Shown: positions 33,575 through 45,100 of the stretch, one piece after another | How positions within the stretch are numbered: position 1 is the first letter of the stretch | Layout: the number at the start of each line of letters is the position of its first letter | NCBI GenBank assembly: GCA_963853835.1 | Contig: OY970829.1 | Span: 75,709,401-75,773,400, forward strand | Length of the DNA stretch: 64,000 bases | DNA from: Calendula officinalis | Taxonomy: Eukaryota > Streptophyta > Magnoliopsida > Asterales > Asteraceae | Direction: 5' to 3' | Notes under the pieces: generated by a model | Told to the model about the DNA's origin: nothing | What the model saw: the letters and a program-made list of their open reading frames with translations, nothing else | Database searches by the model: none | Translations under genes and position numbers: made by a program

Positions 33575-33756
33575 ATGCAAAATAATTGAAGTTGGTTTAG
33601 AAGATTTTAATACGGAGTAACTATTACAAACTATGAAATAAATTACTGTAAATGTTTTTGTGTCTACGAAGAAATACATATTTAATAACTATCCATATAA
33701 ATATCTTAATTTTAAAGACTTGGAAAAATATATAACCTAAATCAAATAAACTTATA

Positions 33757-34063
33757 CTTCAACCGTATCAAAATAAGTGACACACTTTACATTTTATAGT
33801 GTTTCAAAATAAGTGACACACTTTGAAACTTTCTTTATTCGGTAAAAATAGTGGGACTCATACCCACTAACTATCCACTTTAATAAAGTGACCCGTATAC
33901 CCTTACTTTTATTTTTAAAACTCATTTATATCACTTTATTTCAGAAAAATTGAAATCATCATGCACTAACTATGTACTTTAATCTATTTTAACCTCTATT
34001 TTAATCTTTTACCTCAAAAAATGTGTAAATTAATTTGTGTCACTTATTTTGATATGGAGGAAG
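33757..34063. mobile_element. Stowaway-like MITE (family 2)
   Basis: Ends CTTCAACCGTATCAAAATAA and inverse with GGAGGAAG, TA at both sides (33755-33756, 34064-34065). 307 bp. Internal blocks shared with 15632-15941 and 34418-34730 (ACCCACTAACTATC and its inverse). Confidence 0.85.
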
Positions 34064-34417
34064 TATCTTAAATAGTTAAATTGTTATGTTGATATAACAA
34101 ATATGAAATATAATAATTACATATTGTTTTGCATGTAGCTACTAATAATTTCCATGGAAAAACAGATAAATAATTTCCAATAAAAATTTATGCTACGAAG
34201 CTAGTATGATTTATTATTCGAAACATGCTTAGATTCCAAGTGATTTCTCCTTTATGGTAGATTGGAGAGATCTTTATCAATCAATCACTTGACCAAATAA
34301 TTGACATTGACTGTTGATTAAAGACAGTTATATTTATCTATATTCTTTTAACATTCTCTTTCCCGTATTAAAATTCTAAAGCATAAACGATTATTAAATC
34401 AAAGTCCCAATTTTATA

Positions 34418-34730
34418 CTTCCTCTGATTTTAAATAAGTGATACATTGTTAGTTTCACGGGTTTTGAGACAAAATATGATAATGATAATTAAATTATATT
34501 AATTGGATAGTTAGTGGTGAATGAGTCCTATAAATTTTGAATTAAGTGAGGTTAATGATGTTTAAAAGTAAAAGTAAGGGTAAAGATGTCATTTCACTTT
34601 ATTAAAGTAGATAGTTAGTGGGTGTGGGTCCCACTACTTTTTACCAAATAAGGTAAGTTTTCAAAGTGTATCACTTATTTTGATACATCCAAATATAGAA
34701 AGCGTATCACTTATTTTAAATCGGAGGAAG
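34418..34730. mobile_element. Stowaway-like MITE (family 2)
   Basis: Ends CTTCCTCTGATTTTAAATAA and inverse CGGAGGAAG, TA at both sides (34416-34417, 34731-34732). 313 bp. Inverted orientation relative to the copy at 33757. Confidence 0.88.
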
Positions 34731-34732
34731 TA

Positions 34733-35822
34733 TTTGATTCGGTCGATTTGCTTGGATGACGAAAAACTCTTGTTGCTCCCAAAAAATCAAATAATCGTGA
34801 ACTCAGTTGAGCTAAAAGAATCATTTCTTATAAATTATAATAATCAATATTTATATCTTTCTAAACCACTTTTAACAAAATAAAGATCTACATAGAAGAA
34901 GGATAAAATTGATATTTCACATCTAAAATGCTATATGTATCACTTTAATTCGTTACTAGCATGGTACCCGCGTAATGCAGCGGCGTGTACCCTGTGACAA
35001 TAATTGAAGGCGATCAATTGGTAGCCAGTGGAAGTGGGTGGTGGTAATTTTAACTTTATAAAGTCTGAGGGACTAACAAAGATAATTTTGTGTCGAGTAA
35101 AAAACATATGGTATAATATCTTAATTGCTTAGAGCATTATGTCAATAAGACAGAAATATTAAGTTCAAGTCCTACACGGTAACACGGTATATGCTTTTGA
35201 TATACAAAAATCTATTTCAATAGAAAAATGTAATGACTGAAAATTAAGTTTTTCTAATTTATAAACCTACCAAATGCCTTATATGAAAACATGTTTTTAA
35301 GATCCGAATTTTAAATTTGTACCCAACAAATTAAAAAACATATATGAATCTTTGACTGATATTCAAACTCCTCATGAGTACCATTATATTTAGCTCTATT
35401 TTTTATTACTAACCTACAAATCTGTTCTGGCACGCTAAACAATTTCACCTACAAATCTATTAATTTATATTGGTCGAATCTTGTTTACCCCATTTAAATA
35501 TGTACAGGTAAGGGTTACTATTTCTGACCCAGGATTTAAAACAGATCAGATTGGGTACTATTCCACTAACCCGAATCCGCTAACACAAACCTAACCTAAT
35601 AGACCAAACTGGGAACCGATTTTACATAAAATTAGAGATTAGTTCGGGCCATATTGCACATGCCTAATTCACGTAAGGCAAATATGTAACTTAACACTTT
35701 ACCTATAATATCTTCAAATTCCCATCATGTTTAGCAAGTAAACACAATGGCTACAAAAATTTACAAAAATATCCTTTGGGCCATATAAAAGACATACTTA
35801 TATAACATATTAATGTCTATAC
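34733..35822. other. Intergenic DNA with a Helitron-like 3' end
   Basis: On the minus strand, the hairpin-like stretch at about 34970-35003 (ACCCGCG..TGCAGCGG region) is followed by ATGCTAGT ending at 34955, like a Helitron 3' terminus. No 5' terminus was recognised. A box-B-like AAGTTCAAGTCC at about 35161 hints at a SINE remnant. 35510-35680 has AACCCGAATCC-type words like decayed hAT-like MITEs. No gene. Confidence 0.35.
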
Positions 35823-37470
35823 ATATATATACATACTGTCTCGTTCAGTGCTCTCTTCGAATACATCTACGCCACCTGAAGCTCTTCGTTTGTTGGTTAA
35901 GTTCAATGTTTTTAAGATCTCTCTGAAACCGAAGGCTGAGGCCAGAGCATACCTTTGTGCATTAATTTGCTTTTCTTTGGTTGTTGTATTTCCTTTTAAG
36001 CTATTTTATTTAATTTTACATGTTGACCCGTTAGTGATAAAACATAACCCAAATCAACTCATTCACAACTTAACAGATCATAATAGACCGATCTAGAGAA
36101 TAAAATACATACCATAAGTTTCTGAAGCTAAGTTTCTATGAACCCATTTAGCAGCTTCACTATAACCCTGTTGAGTAGCTCGAAATACAGATGGACTAAA
36201 TCCCGTTTAGAGGTTGTATGCATTAAGTACAATTTAGGAGGTTGCTCCACTTTATATTAACAACGGCTGCAACAAAAGTTATTCCAACCTCAAAAAATTG
36301 GCATATAAATGTAAATTAATTTTAAATATTCAACAAAAAGCCTTTAACAATACGCATTCTTGGAGTGCCAATAGCTTGGAAGTCGCCACAGATTCATCAC
36401 ATGAAAACTGCAAGTGTGGATATAATATAATTCAATTTAAAACTTATGAGAAAATTAGCAAATTTCCCAGTATTTTTGTAGATTTGTAAGCGTAGGTTAT
36501 TAAGCACATCCTGATGCGAATTTCAGGATATAAGACCTGCCCCGTTCCCTAATATACTGTGAGGTCCTACATTTTTTACATAATAAGATATTGACAAAAA
36601 AGACATAGTAACTAAAATAAAAAGCTGAGTAGCTGTCTTTAGAAACTAAAAACAAACAAGCAGTTAGTAACTCTTGAAAAAAAGAAAATATAGTTTAAAA
36701 AGAGTTAAAACAGAATGTAAAATAAACTGTATTTGTAAACTCAACTCAATCGCTAGTACTTATTTCACAGCTATGTTCGCATACACATTTCAGCAAACAA
36801 GTTGTGGGCACTTTTGTCGAATTTTTTAATTGAATGCAAAACTATAAGATTAAATAAAACTTACCTTTACAACTGCAGAAAGTGTTCTATATGCCATAGA
36901 ATCCATGTAATCTTCCTCTGTTACTACTGCCTACAACAAGTATGATTGTTACCTCTTTTTGAATCTAATAGTATGATTGTAATGCTTGATGAAATAGAGA
37001 GAATGATGTGAGATTACCGCAAAGTTTAACAGTTGTTCCTCACACAATCAGTGTATGCTTTCTATTAAATTAGTAGATCTGTGTGTCCATTTCCAATGGC
37101 AAAAACTTGTATCAAATAATAAAATTGAAGAGAAAAAACAACAAAATTAAGAAAAAGAAATACATTAAGAACCGTTCAATAGTCATACTGAATGAACATC
37201 GAATCTAAACATTAAAATCAGTATAAAAAATTGATTGAAGAACATTAAGAACCCTAATTTCAGTATATAAAATCGGATTGAGATACAAATAAAAACAAAT
37301 TAAGAACGCTAAGCGAATTGAGATACACTATATAAAATGAGATTGAGATACTGAATCAAAATCGAATTGAACACTTACCAGAAAAATCGATGGATGGTGA
37401 GGGAGTCTTGGGCCGGTAGGGGTTGTGTGAGCGAATCTTCGGCCTTCGTGTGAAATCATTCGTAAATTTT
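35823..37470 (-). pseudogene. Exon-like segments of an unidentified gene, possibly a remnant
   Basis: Read on the minus strand, four segments look like exons. (1) 37464-37386, ATG at 37464, 27 codons, donor GTAAGTG. (2) 36933-36868, after TTGTTGTAG, 22 codons (AVVTEEDYMDSMAYRTLSAV...), donor GTAAGT. (3) about 36198-36112 (acceptor TTTAG, donor GTATGT), containing QQGYSEAAKWVHRNLASET. (4) about 35948-35823, after CTGGCCTCAG, reading FGFREILKTLNLTNKRR to a stop. Segments 1-2 and 3-4 join in phase. I do not recognise the protein, the link from 2 to 3 is not resolved, and a captured or dead fragment is as likely as a live gene. Confidence 0.3.
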
Positions 37471-38185
37471 GAGAGTTAGAGATTATCTTTTAATGTATAT
37501 TACCATCCCAGATGGTAATCTAAGGTAGGGTGGAATCGAGGAGGCAATGGTGGAACCGAGGAGGCACTGGAATTTATTGGTTAGGCAAAGAAATAATCAT
37601 AATCATGTTGAAGAAACCGAGGAGGCAATGGCTTCAAGTTTGAATTTTGAACGAACGGAGAATCAAACAGGCGGATGTCTTGGCCCGAAGGCCAGTCAAG
37701 TCAATTGTGTTTGTGGGCCGAAGGCCACATCCCAGATAACATTTAAATGATGGGCCGAACAGGTTATTAGATTTCGATTTAGGTATTGAAACACTACCAA
37801 AGGCTTGCCCTGGTGGTTTGGGCGTAGTTAATTAACTTGTAGGTGGCGTGTTCGAATCATGGTTGTAGTGCTTTTTTTAGTAAAATGATTGAATTCCAAA
37901 AATAGTAAGAATTTGACTGAATTTTCAGCCAGCTATCTAGGGAAAGATCATAAATGCATTATAGATAGTAGAGATAATTAGCATTTTTTTAGTCCGCTTA
38001 TAATTTTATGGCATCATTATAGATGTACTTGGTATAAATAAAATGAATATATATATTTAGCTAGCTTATATAATTATTTAGATCATGATTAGCTTTAATA
38101 AACAAAGTTAAATATTTGAATGGCCTCCCAAGTATTATCCTTAAAATAATTGTAACTATTAACTTATATTTACTGATTTTGTTAA
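37471..38185. other. Intergenic DNA with SINE-like segment
   Basis: 37797-37878 reads GGCTTGCCCTGGTGG (box-A-like), then GGCGTGTTCGAATC (box-B-like), then a TTTTTTT tail: a likely tRNA-derived SINE fragment on the plus strand, without a defined TSD. 37540-37700 repeats GAACCGAGGAGGCA and GGCCGAAGGCCA words. No supported gene. Confidence 0.4.
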
Positions 38186-38190
38186 AACTG

Positions 38191-39164
38191 TGTTGAGTCG
38201 CTGAAATCATCCCCCACTGATAGAGATTTAATGAAGATAAAACGACAAATAGTTAGAAGACGGTCTGAAGATTAGTTCTTCAGATTGTGGCTAACTATGA
38301 ATCTGATCTGTTCGGATTTCAGTTACCTGACTACATTATCTGATCATCATCCGAAGCAACGATCAGTTCCCCGTGCGGAATCAGAGACTGATCAACCAAT
38401 CAGATAGTTGTAGTAGGTTCAGCGTACACTTGACAATAACGCTGAGCCTTGAGTACAGATACTTCTCTAAGCAAAACTCTTAGTGAAGGTCACTGAAGCT
38501 GTCCGCCGTCTGAAGAAGGATGAGTATCCGAAAGCTCATGATGATCTGAAGCGTATAAAGGTCTGAAGTTTCAGTGACACAGAAAGACACAAGTAGAGCA
38601 CAAGTTTGTATGACGCGACAAAGGGAATCCTATGCAAATCTTCTAGAAGATATCAGCGATCATAAAACGACAGAAAGTACCATCAGAATTCCGTTAGTAG
38701 TGCTCGTCGCATGAAATATCCTCTGCACCAACGGAATTCTCACACGTGGATTCGTTCGTACATTCCTTAGCTGTCATGCTTCTCAAACACTATAAATTGA
38801 AGACTTAACGAACGAATTCGGTGTGCACCGAACAAGTTCTCACTTTGCTAAAAGCTTTCTCAGATATCATACTTTGACCAAAGTGTGAACAACCAGTGAT
38901 ACCTTCTGTTACTTGATTTGAGAATTGAATTTTAGTAACAAAGGTGTCTGCTTTGTGCTTGATCATTTGTTGATCAATACTTGTCTTAGATAGTATTTGT
39001 TATTGTCTACATCTTACAAGTAGTTTAGTTAGGATTTGTATTCTTGACTATTCTGTAACTACTTGTATATTTGTTTATCATTATTGATTAATAAATAAGA
39101 GTTTATAAATTGTTGAGTGTTACCATAATTTTTCTATGGTCAGTGAAAACGTATAAGTATAACA
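38191..39164 (+). mobile_element. Solo LTR (possibly copia-type)
   Basis: Starts TGTTGAGTCG, ends GTATAACA, flanked by a perfect 5-bp TSD AACTG (38186-38190 and 39165-39169). 974 bp. TATA box CTATAAATTG at about 38790 and AATAAATAAG polyadenylation-like motifs near 39090-39100 set the orientation as plus. No internal domain adjoins either side. The TGTTGAG start is common in copia LTRs, but superfamily cannot be proved from a solo LTR. Confidence 0.85.
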
Positions 39165-39371
39165 AACTGTTTAGAATAATTAAACAAATATTTCAAATGC
39201 ATATTCATGTAAATAGATTTGACAAAGTATGAGAAAATATCTTAATCATAAAAGAAGAAAAAATACATTCTTTAATCGGTTTCCAGGATTATAAGAACTG
39301 CTTTGAAAAAGTTGCCTTCATATAAATAATAATGAAAGAAAGTAATGATCACTCAGAATTATACATATATT

Positions 39372-39991
39372 TAGGCATGTAAACGAAGCGAATGAACACG
39401 AACGGGGCCTTGTTCGTGTTCGTTTGTTAAGGAAAAAATGTTTTCGTGAACGGTTCACGAATACTTATCGAACGGAATTTTGTGTTCGTGTTCGTTTGTT
39501 AAGAAAATTTAGTGTTCATGAACGGTTCGCGAACAAGGGTAACAAACATAAACGAACACAAACGAACATAAACAAACACAAACGAACAAAGTGCAGAAAA
39601 ACATGTTTCTACCATTTTCAAAACCACCTTAAGGATATCAGAATAATAAGTTGCATAACTGAAAACATGAACCATCCGAGATTGTTAATTCTAAACACGT
39701 TATGGAGATCTAGGGTTGTGAGTTTATATACGAATTGAGCAAAAAGTCTAAACCTATGGGCTTTATATATCTATACTTTTTTTAATTTTAATTATAATTA
39801 ATCAATATTATAAATAACGATTTTTATTTAATTCAAGAATAAACGAACACGAAAACAAGTGAACACTAACAAACGAACGTAAATAAACGAACACAAATGG
39901 ATGTTTACGAACGTAAATGAATGAACAAGCCTATGTTCGTGTTCGTTTATTTAGGTATACGAACGGAACTCCCGGTTTATTTACATGCCTA
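39372..39991. mobile_element. hAT-like foldback MITE, AACGAACA-rich interior
   Basis: TIR TAGGCATGTAAACGAA and, inverted, TAGGCATGTAAATAAA, flanked by a perfect 8-bp TSD CATATATT (39364-39371 and 39992-39999). The arms hold GTTCGTGTTCGTTTG repeats in inverted orientation, and the centre is AT-rich. 620 bp. The ORF at 39424-39738 translates the repeats and is not a gene. Confidence 0.92.
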
Positions 39992-40079
39992 CATATATTC
40001 AACTGTAGGGGCCAATGAATATTCAAATACGCAAAATGCCAAATTCTACTATTTTAGCTGACTAATTTATCCTCTTAAC

Positions 40080-40624
40080 TAGGGGTGTTTACGAGTCGAG
40101 CTTTTCACGAGCTACTCGAGCTCGAGCTCGTTTATGTCGAACTCGAGCCTATACTAATTCAATATCGAGTCGAGGTCGAACATAAAACAAGACTCGGTTA
40201 ATCTCACGAGCCGAGCCTAATAGTTTAATACTCGATTCGGCTCGTTCGATAGCTCGTTTAATCTCGAGCCGAACGAGCCAGACGATCTTAACGAGTCGAT
40301 CTTAACGAGCTGAACAAATGTTTTATACAATTAGTATAAGTGTTAATACAATGAGTACAAGAATATACATATATTAATAGGGTGTTAACGAGTCGAGTAA
40401 TTAACGAGCTTTTCGAGTTTGTAAATGAGTTATTTTCAAAAAAAATATAGAATCATAAACGAGTTTTGAGCTCGAGCTCGAACACTATATAAATATTTGA
40501 GCTCGAGCACAATTTTAAAAGCTTATTCGAGCTCGAGTCAAGCTCGAGCCGAGTAATTACTAAACGTGCCGAGCTAGCCCAAATTTCCTGATAATCGACT
40601 CGACTCGAATCGTTAACACCCCTA
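40080..40624. mobile_element. hAT-like foldback MITE, CTCGAG-rich interior
   Basis: TIR TAGGGGTGTTTACGAGTCGA and, inverted, TAGGGGTGTTAACGATTCGA, flanked by 8-bp CTCTTAAC / TTCTTAAC (40072-40079, 40625-40632), 7 of 8 identical. The interior is filled with GAGCTCGAGCTCG repeats. 545 bp, non-coding. Confidence 0.9.
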
Positions 40625-40632
40625 TTCTTAAC

Positions 40633-41063
40633 CATATAAACGCGATATACATAATCCGCATGACTATTTCCAAAATATTTAATGGTCACGTGTGATCCAT
40701 ATAAACAACATGTGTATCCCTATGGTCCTCGAAGAAATAAAGAGTTCAAAACCTTTCCGAGTAAACAATTTAGAACGGTTAGAGAAAAATCTAGGAATGG
40801 TTATTAGAAATACCGGTTAAGCGACATATGCTAAAGCCAAATGATCGACTTCATTCGAGTTAGCCTCGACAATGATACCTCTTTGCAAATTTACTGTTGA
40901 GTAAATTATACAGAAGGTTCTTGTGGTATATCACTTATTACAACCTCAGGACTTGAACTTCGCTTACTACATTGATGTATATATTTTGTTATATTGGCGG
41001 TCCCTACTTTTCGAGCAACGGTTGTCAAACACAAAGACTAGGTGACGTCAACCTTGGATCTCC
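40633..41063. other. Intergenic DNA
   Basis: Nothing firm. 40905-41000 has words (TTACAACCTCAGGACTTGAA, GGTCCCTA) common in plant foldback elements, but no ends are found. Confidence 0.3.
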
Positions 41064-41640
41064 TGTGATAACCCCAGTGCAAAACCCAACAAGTTCTTGG
41101 CGAACCTAGGGTGATCAAGGTTGAGTACGAGCGTGAAAGTGAGAGTATCCGAACTCTGTGTTTTAGGCTTTCTGAGTCTGTTCTCAGATGAGATTTAGAC
41201 CGTGTATTTATATGGCTAGTCCCAAATATATGGAAAGTTGGCCCATTAATGATGATCGTGAACGCTTGAGATACGTTGATCATCAATCGTCTAATGCAAC
41301 GCCCATTAAAGTGTATTTATCATGAAGCACCATTATGACGGGCGTCAGCCAATAAGACACGCTCTTTCAATGACAGACGCTGACAATCCTGACAGGCGGT
41401 GATAGCTTGGACATGGTTGACAACTCGTCAAGTAACAAAAGTTGTCATCCTGACAGTTGTAGTGGCGGGCTTTAAATACATCTTGACAGTTGTAGTAGCG
41501 GGCTTTAAACACAAAAGCCCATCATTATATTTAGGGTTTGGGAATTTACCTATATATACATAGGTAATCCTTACTAACCTCATCATGCACCCGAGTTAGG
41601 ATTTGCCAAAACAACAGTTTGCAAGTTGTAACTACCATTA
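41064..41640 (-). mobile_element. Putative 3' LTR of the Tat-type element
   Basis: On the minus strand, a purine tract (inverse of 41648-41670, TTTCTCTCG plus T-run) would precede the LTR, a TATA box CATATAAATACACGG lies at about 41214-41200, and a possible end GGGGTTATCACA is at 41064. The edges are tentative because the partner LTR is outside the window and no TSD can be tested. CTTGACAGTTGTAGT(A/G)GCGG is duplicated at 41450-41510. Confidence 0.4.
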
Positions 41641-41689
41641 CGCGTAAGTTTTCTCTCGTTTTTTTTTCCTTTCGAGTGAACCAACAGCG

Positions 41690-42150
41690 CAAGACGTCGG
41701 TACAAGACAATCGGCGGACGCAAGGCAGCGCACCAAACCGGCGGCGACCGGAAGTCGATCCGCGACGATGTGGGGGACCGGCTGCCCAAGACAGACCGGC
41801 GGTCACAAGGCAGCCTCAAACCGGCGGCGACCGGCGGTCGATCCGCGACTAGGTGGGGGACCGGCTGCCCAAGGCAGACCGGCGGCCGCAAGGGATACGA
41901 CCGGCTGCCCAAGGCAAACCGGCGTGCACTGCTCAAACCGGCGGCAACCGGCGGTCGATCCTTGATGAGGTGGGGGACCGGCTGCCCAAGGCAGACCGGC
42001 GATCGCTATTTGGTTCGGTAAACACTCTTTTTCCAAGTTTAAAATCTATCATAAACAATTAGTGTGCACGAAGTCGGAACGACGGTCGCAAGCTGTGCAG
42101 ACCGGCGGTACAAAGCAAGGCCGGCGGTCGTCGACAGCAGACCGGGCGGC
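41690..42150. repeat. GC-rich minisatellite (ACCGGCGG motifs)
   Basis: Three imperfect units of about 80-120 bp share CAAACCGGCGGCGACCGGCG, then GTCGATCC, then GTGGGGGACCGGCTGCCCAA, then GCAGACCGGCGG. More degenerate ACCGGCGG words continue to about 42200. It lies between the antisense ORF start and the putative LTR. ORFs on both strands here are repeat-derived. Confidence 0.85.
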
Positions 42151-45100
42151 GGTTACGAGTTAGTCCGGCGGATTAGGGTTTATGCTAAGTGGACCGGCAG
42201 ACCAATTTGTACTCTTTAAATAATTAACTCCTTCCTAACTGTAATTGTATTTCTTGCTGCAGGTTTAGCTGGGTGGCTCGCTACCTTACAGATACGTATT
42301 TGTCCCTCCATTGCGTTTGTTTTGTTTACACCGCTGTTATTGATTAGGCATACTATAGTTTTCGTTGTTTTAACATGGGAGAGCCAGTGTCAGAGGCGAT
42401 TGTGGTGGAAAATCCATCAGTTGCTCGGAGCCCTAGCACAGTCAATGTCAAAATGCTAACAAAACTATGGATGAGTATCCATGCCTTAGGAAATATAATG
42501 CGATTGTACCTATGCCAAACCAACGAGCCCATTCCCCTCCGCAAGGAAAAGTAGCCCTCTATATCCATTACCTGTCCCACTCCAATTTTAGATTTCCGGC
42601 CACCGCTTTTTATTTGAGTGTGTTGAATTACTTCAAGTTGGGATTTGCACAGTTACACCCAATAGCTGTATCAAAAATCACGACATTTGAGATGTTATTG
42701 GTGGCAATAGGAATAAAACCCTCAGTACCCTTGTTTAGGGCGTGTTATAAGCTGATGAAATCTCATGATTGGTATTCTGTAGAGTTAAAAGAGACAAAGA
42801 ACAAATTTATTCGGGAGTGTTTTACGAGTCATAGGAATTGGAGATATAAATATGTGTTTGTGAATGCCGCTTTCAGAAATATTTGGGCTAGTAACTTGTT
42901 TAAATGGAGAACTGGGTTTGACAAATCGTTAAACGATGCTCCAGCCCTGACGCCTCAAAGCGGAAGGCTGTGCAAGCAGATTATACGAAAGTCAATTGTA
43001 TTTCGAGTTTATGAGGAAGGTGCCTTGGTGTTAGCTGGTATTTCGGATTATTGGGCTGAAGGGATGAAGCCTGTGATAATGGACTCGGAGACCGGGATAT
43101 GTAGGTTCTTGTTGTTATATTGTCATGCTTTTATATTATCTTTTTACAGGTACTGACTCATTGTACGTTTCCTGCAGCCATGAGCTTGAGGGATTTCATG
43201 GAGGGAGATCCTGCCTTTATGGAGTATGAGATTGAAAGTCATCCTGCTGATGTTACCCTTGGTGAACAAGAAACTGGTGCCTCTTCGCATGTTAATTCTG
43301 GGATAAACACGACCTCAACCAACGAGGTGACATCAAACTCGACACCAGGTAATTGCACAATCTCGACACATATGTATTTACTATGGTAAAAGGTAAGCGT
43401 ATGCTTTATGTTTCACAGGTGCCGCTGATAATGAAAAGTCACTGTCCAGGACTATTGCTGAGAGTGACAACGAAGATGAAACAGGTAACACTATAATTAT
43501 AGTCGTTGCCAACTTATTACCTTTTACTTAACGATCTTATTGTGAATATGCAGAGGGCTTCAATTACCTGGGGGCAACGTCAATTCCAGATCCCAGGTTG
43601 GATGACCGGGATATGTTAGGACTTGGTAAAAGGGCGGTGAGCCTAGATGTAAGCGATTATGACATCCCTTTGCCGAAGGTGCCAAAAGTGACTTTCCCCT
43701 CTAATCTTCCCTCAAATGCTACTTTGGTAAATCGCGGGGGTAATACTGGATCACATGGACCAAGCGCCACAATTGGTTCAACCGGTAGTATATTTGGGAC
43801 GATCAGCGCTCCTTTTGGATCTACCATCTTAGCATCGAGCCGAAATTACGGCATGACACAGTCTCCCGCTTTGCAATGTACTACCCTGCCTATTTCAACT
43901 AGCGAGGGTGTGTCATCAAGATCTATAAACAGGAGTGCAGAGGGTGTAATAGGTGCAGCGGATATAAATATGTTCAATTCTTTTAAGGATTATGTCCGAC
44001 AGCTTGTAAGCAATGAACATGGGGAATTAAAGAGGTCGTGCGCCGAGTTGCAGGTGCAAGTTGATAATAGCAAATATGAGATTACCTCTCTAAATAAAGG
44101 TCTAGTGCTGGAGCAGACTACAGCTAGTCGTTGTCAAGAGGAAGTGCGCATGCTTAGGGAGATAATATCCCAGCTGGAGGTCATTTTGACTAAGGCTGAA
44201 ACGGAAAAATAGGAGATGTCAGCAACCCTGAGTGCCCGTGATGAGTAGTTGGCGCAAAAAGAGAAACAGGTAAAGGAAAAAGATGTTGAGCTGGAGACTA
44301 TGAGGCAAGCGATGGTCAAGATGCGTGAAGAACGCGATGCTGCCATGCTCATGAGGAAAGATTTAGTTGCTGCACTGCCTCAGCTATTTGATTTGATGCT
44401 TAAACATCCTTATGTTGCGAATGTTCTTAACGACTTTAACCGTGCCTCTCATATGTTTGGGAGACATCTTGCCAGCAAAAAAGTGAAAGATGCTGTAACA
44501 CCTCAATTTTTAAAACACTTTTTAAATCATATTAATACGGTTTAACAAAAAACATTAAAAAGTTTATCAGAGATTAAAACCGGTGTTACAAAACAATATC
44601 ATAACCATAGGATAAACGGGATCTACCAGCGAGCTCCCGAGCTAATCAACACTAGGCCACTTCTATCGCGACCCTCCAATCCTTCGGTCCTGAACCTGAG
44701 TACATAGCCAAAAACAAAGTAGTACGTGAGACAAAATAGTCTCGTGAGATACATGGGTTTTCGACCCATTCTCAAAAGATTTATAAAATAATATTTATAT
44801 CAAAATAAATACTTATCCTCATCATTTCTATTAATTCAAGACTTTTCTCTTATTCATTTAATCGCATAACTAATAAGCTCGCCATAAGCTTAATCATTAT
44901 CTAATCACATATTTGTAAGCTATCTCCAAGCTTACACCTTCCTTATCACATATGCAACGGACCTCTCCGAAGCCAACTCTCCCGATATGGGACGTCATAG
45001 GTAAACTATCAAGGTAATTGGGAACCCCCATCTTACCGAGATTCATAAGCTCTCCCTGTTCCCGGGTCGTCATGCTCACCCAACATTGGGTGTCGTAAAC

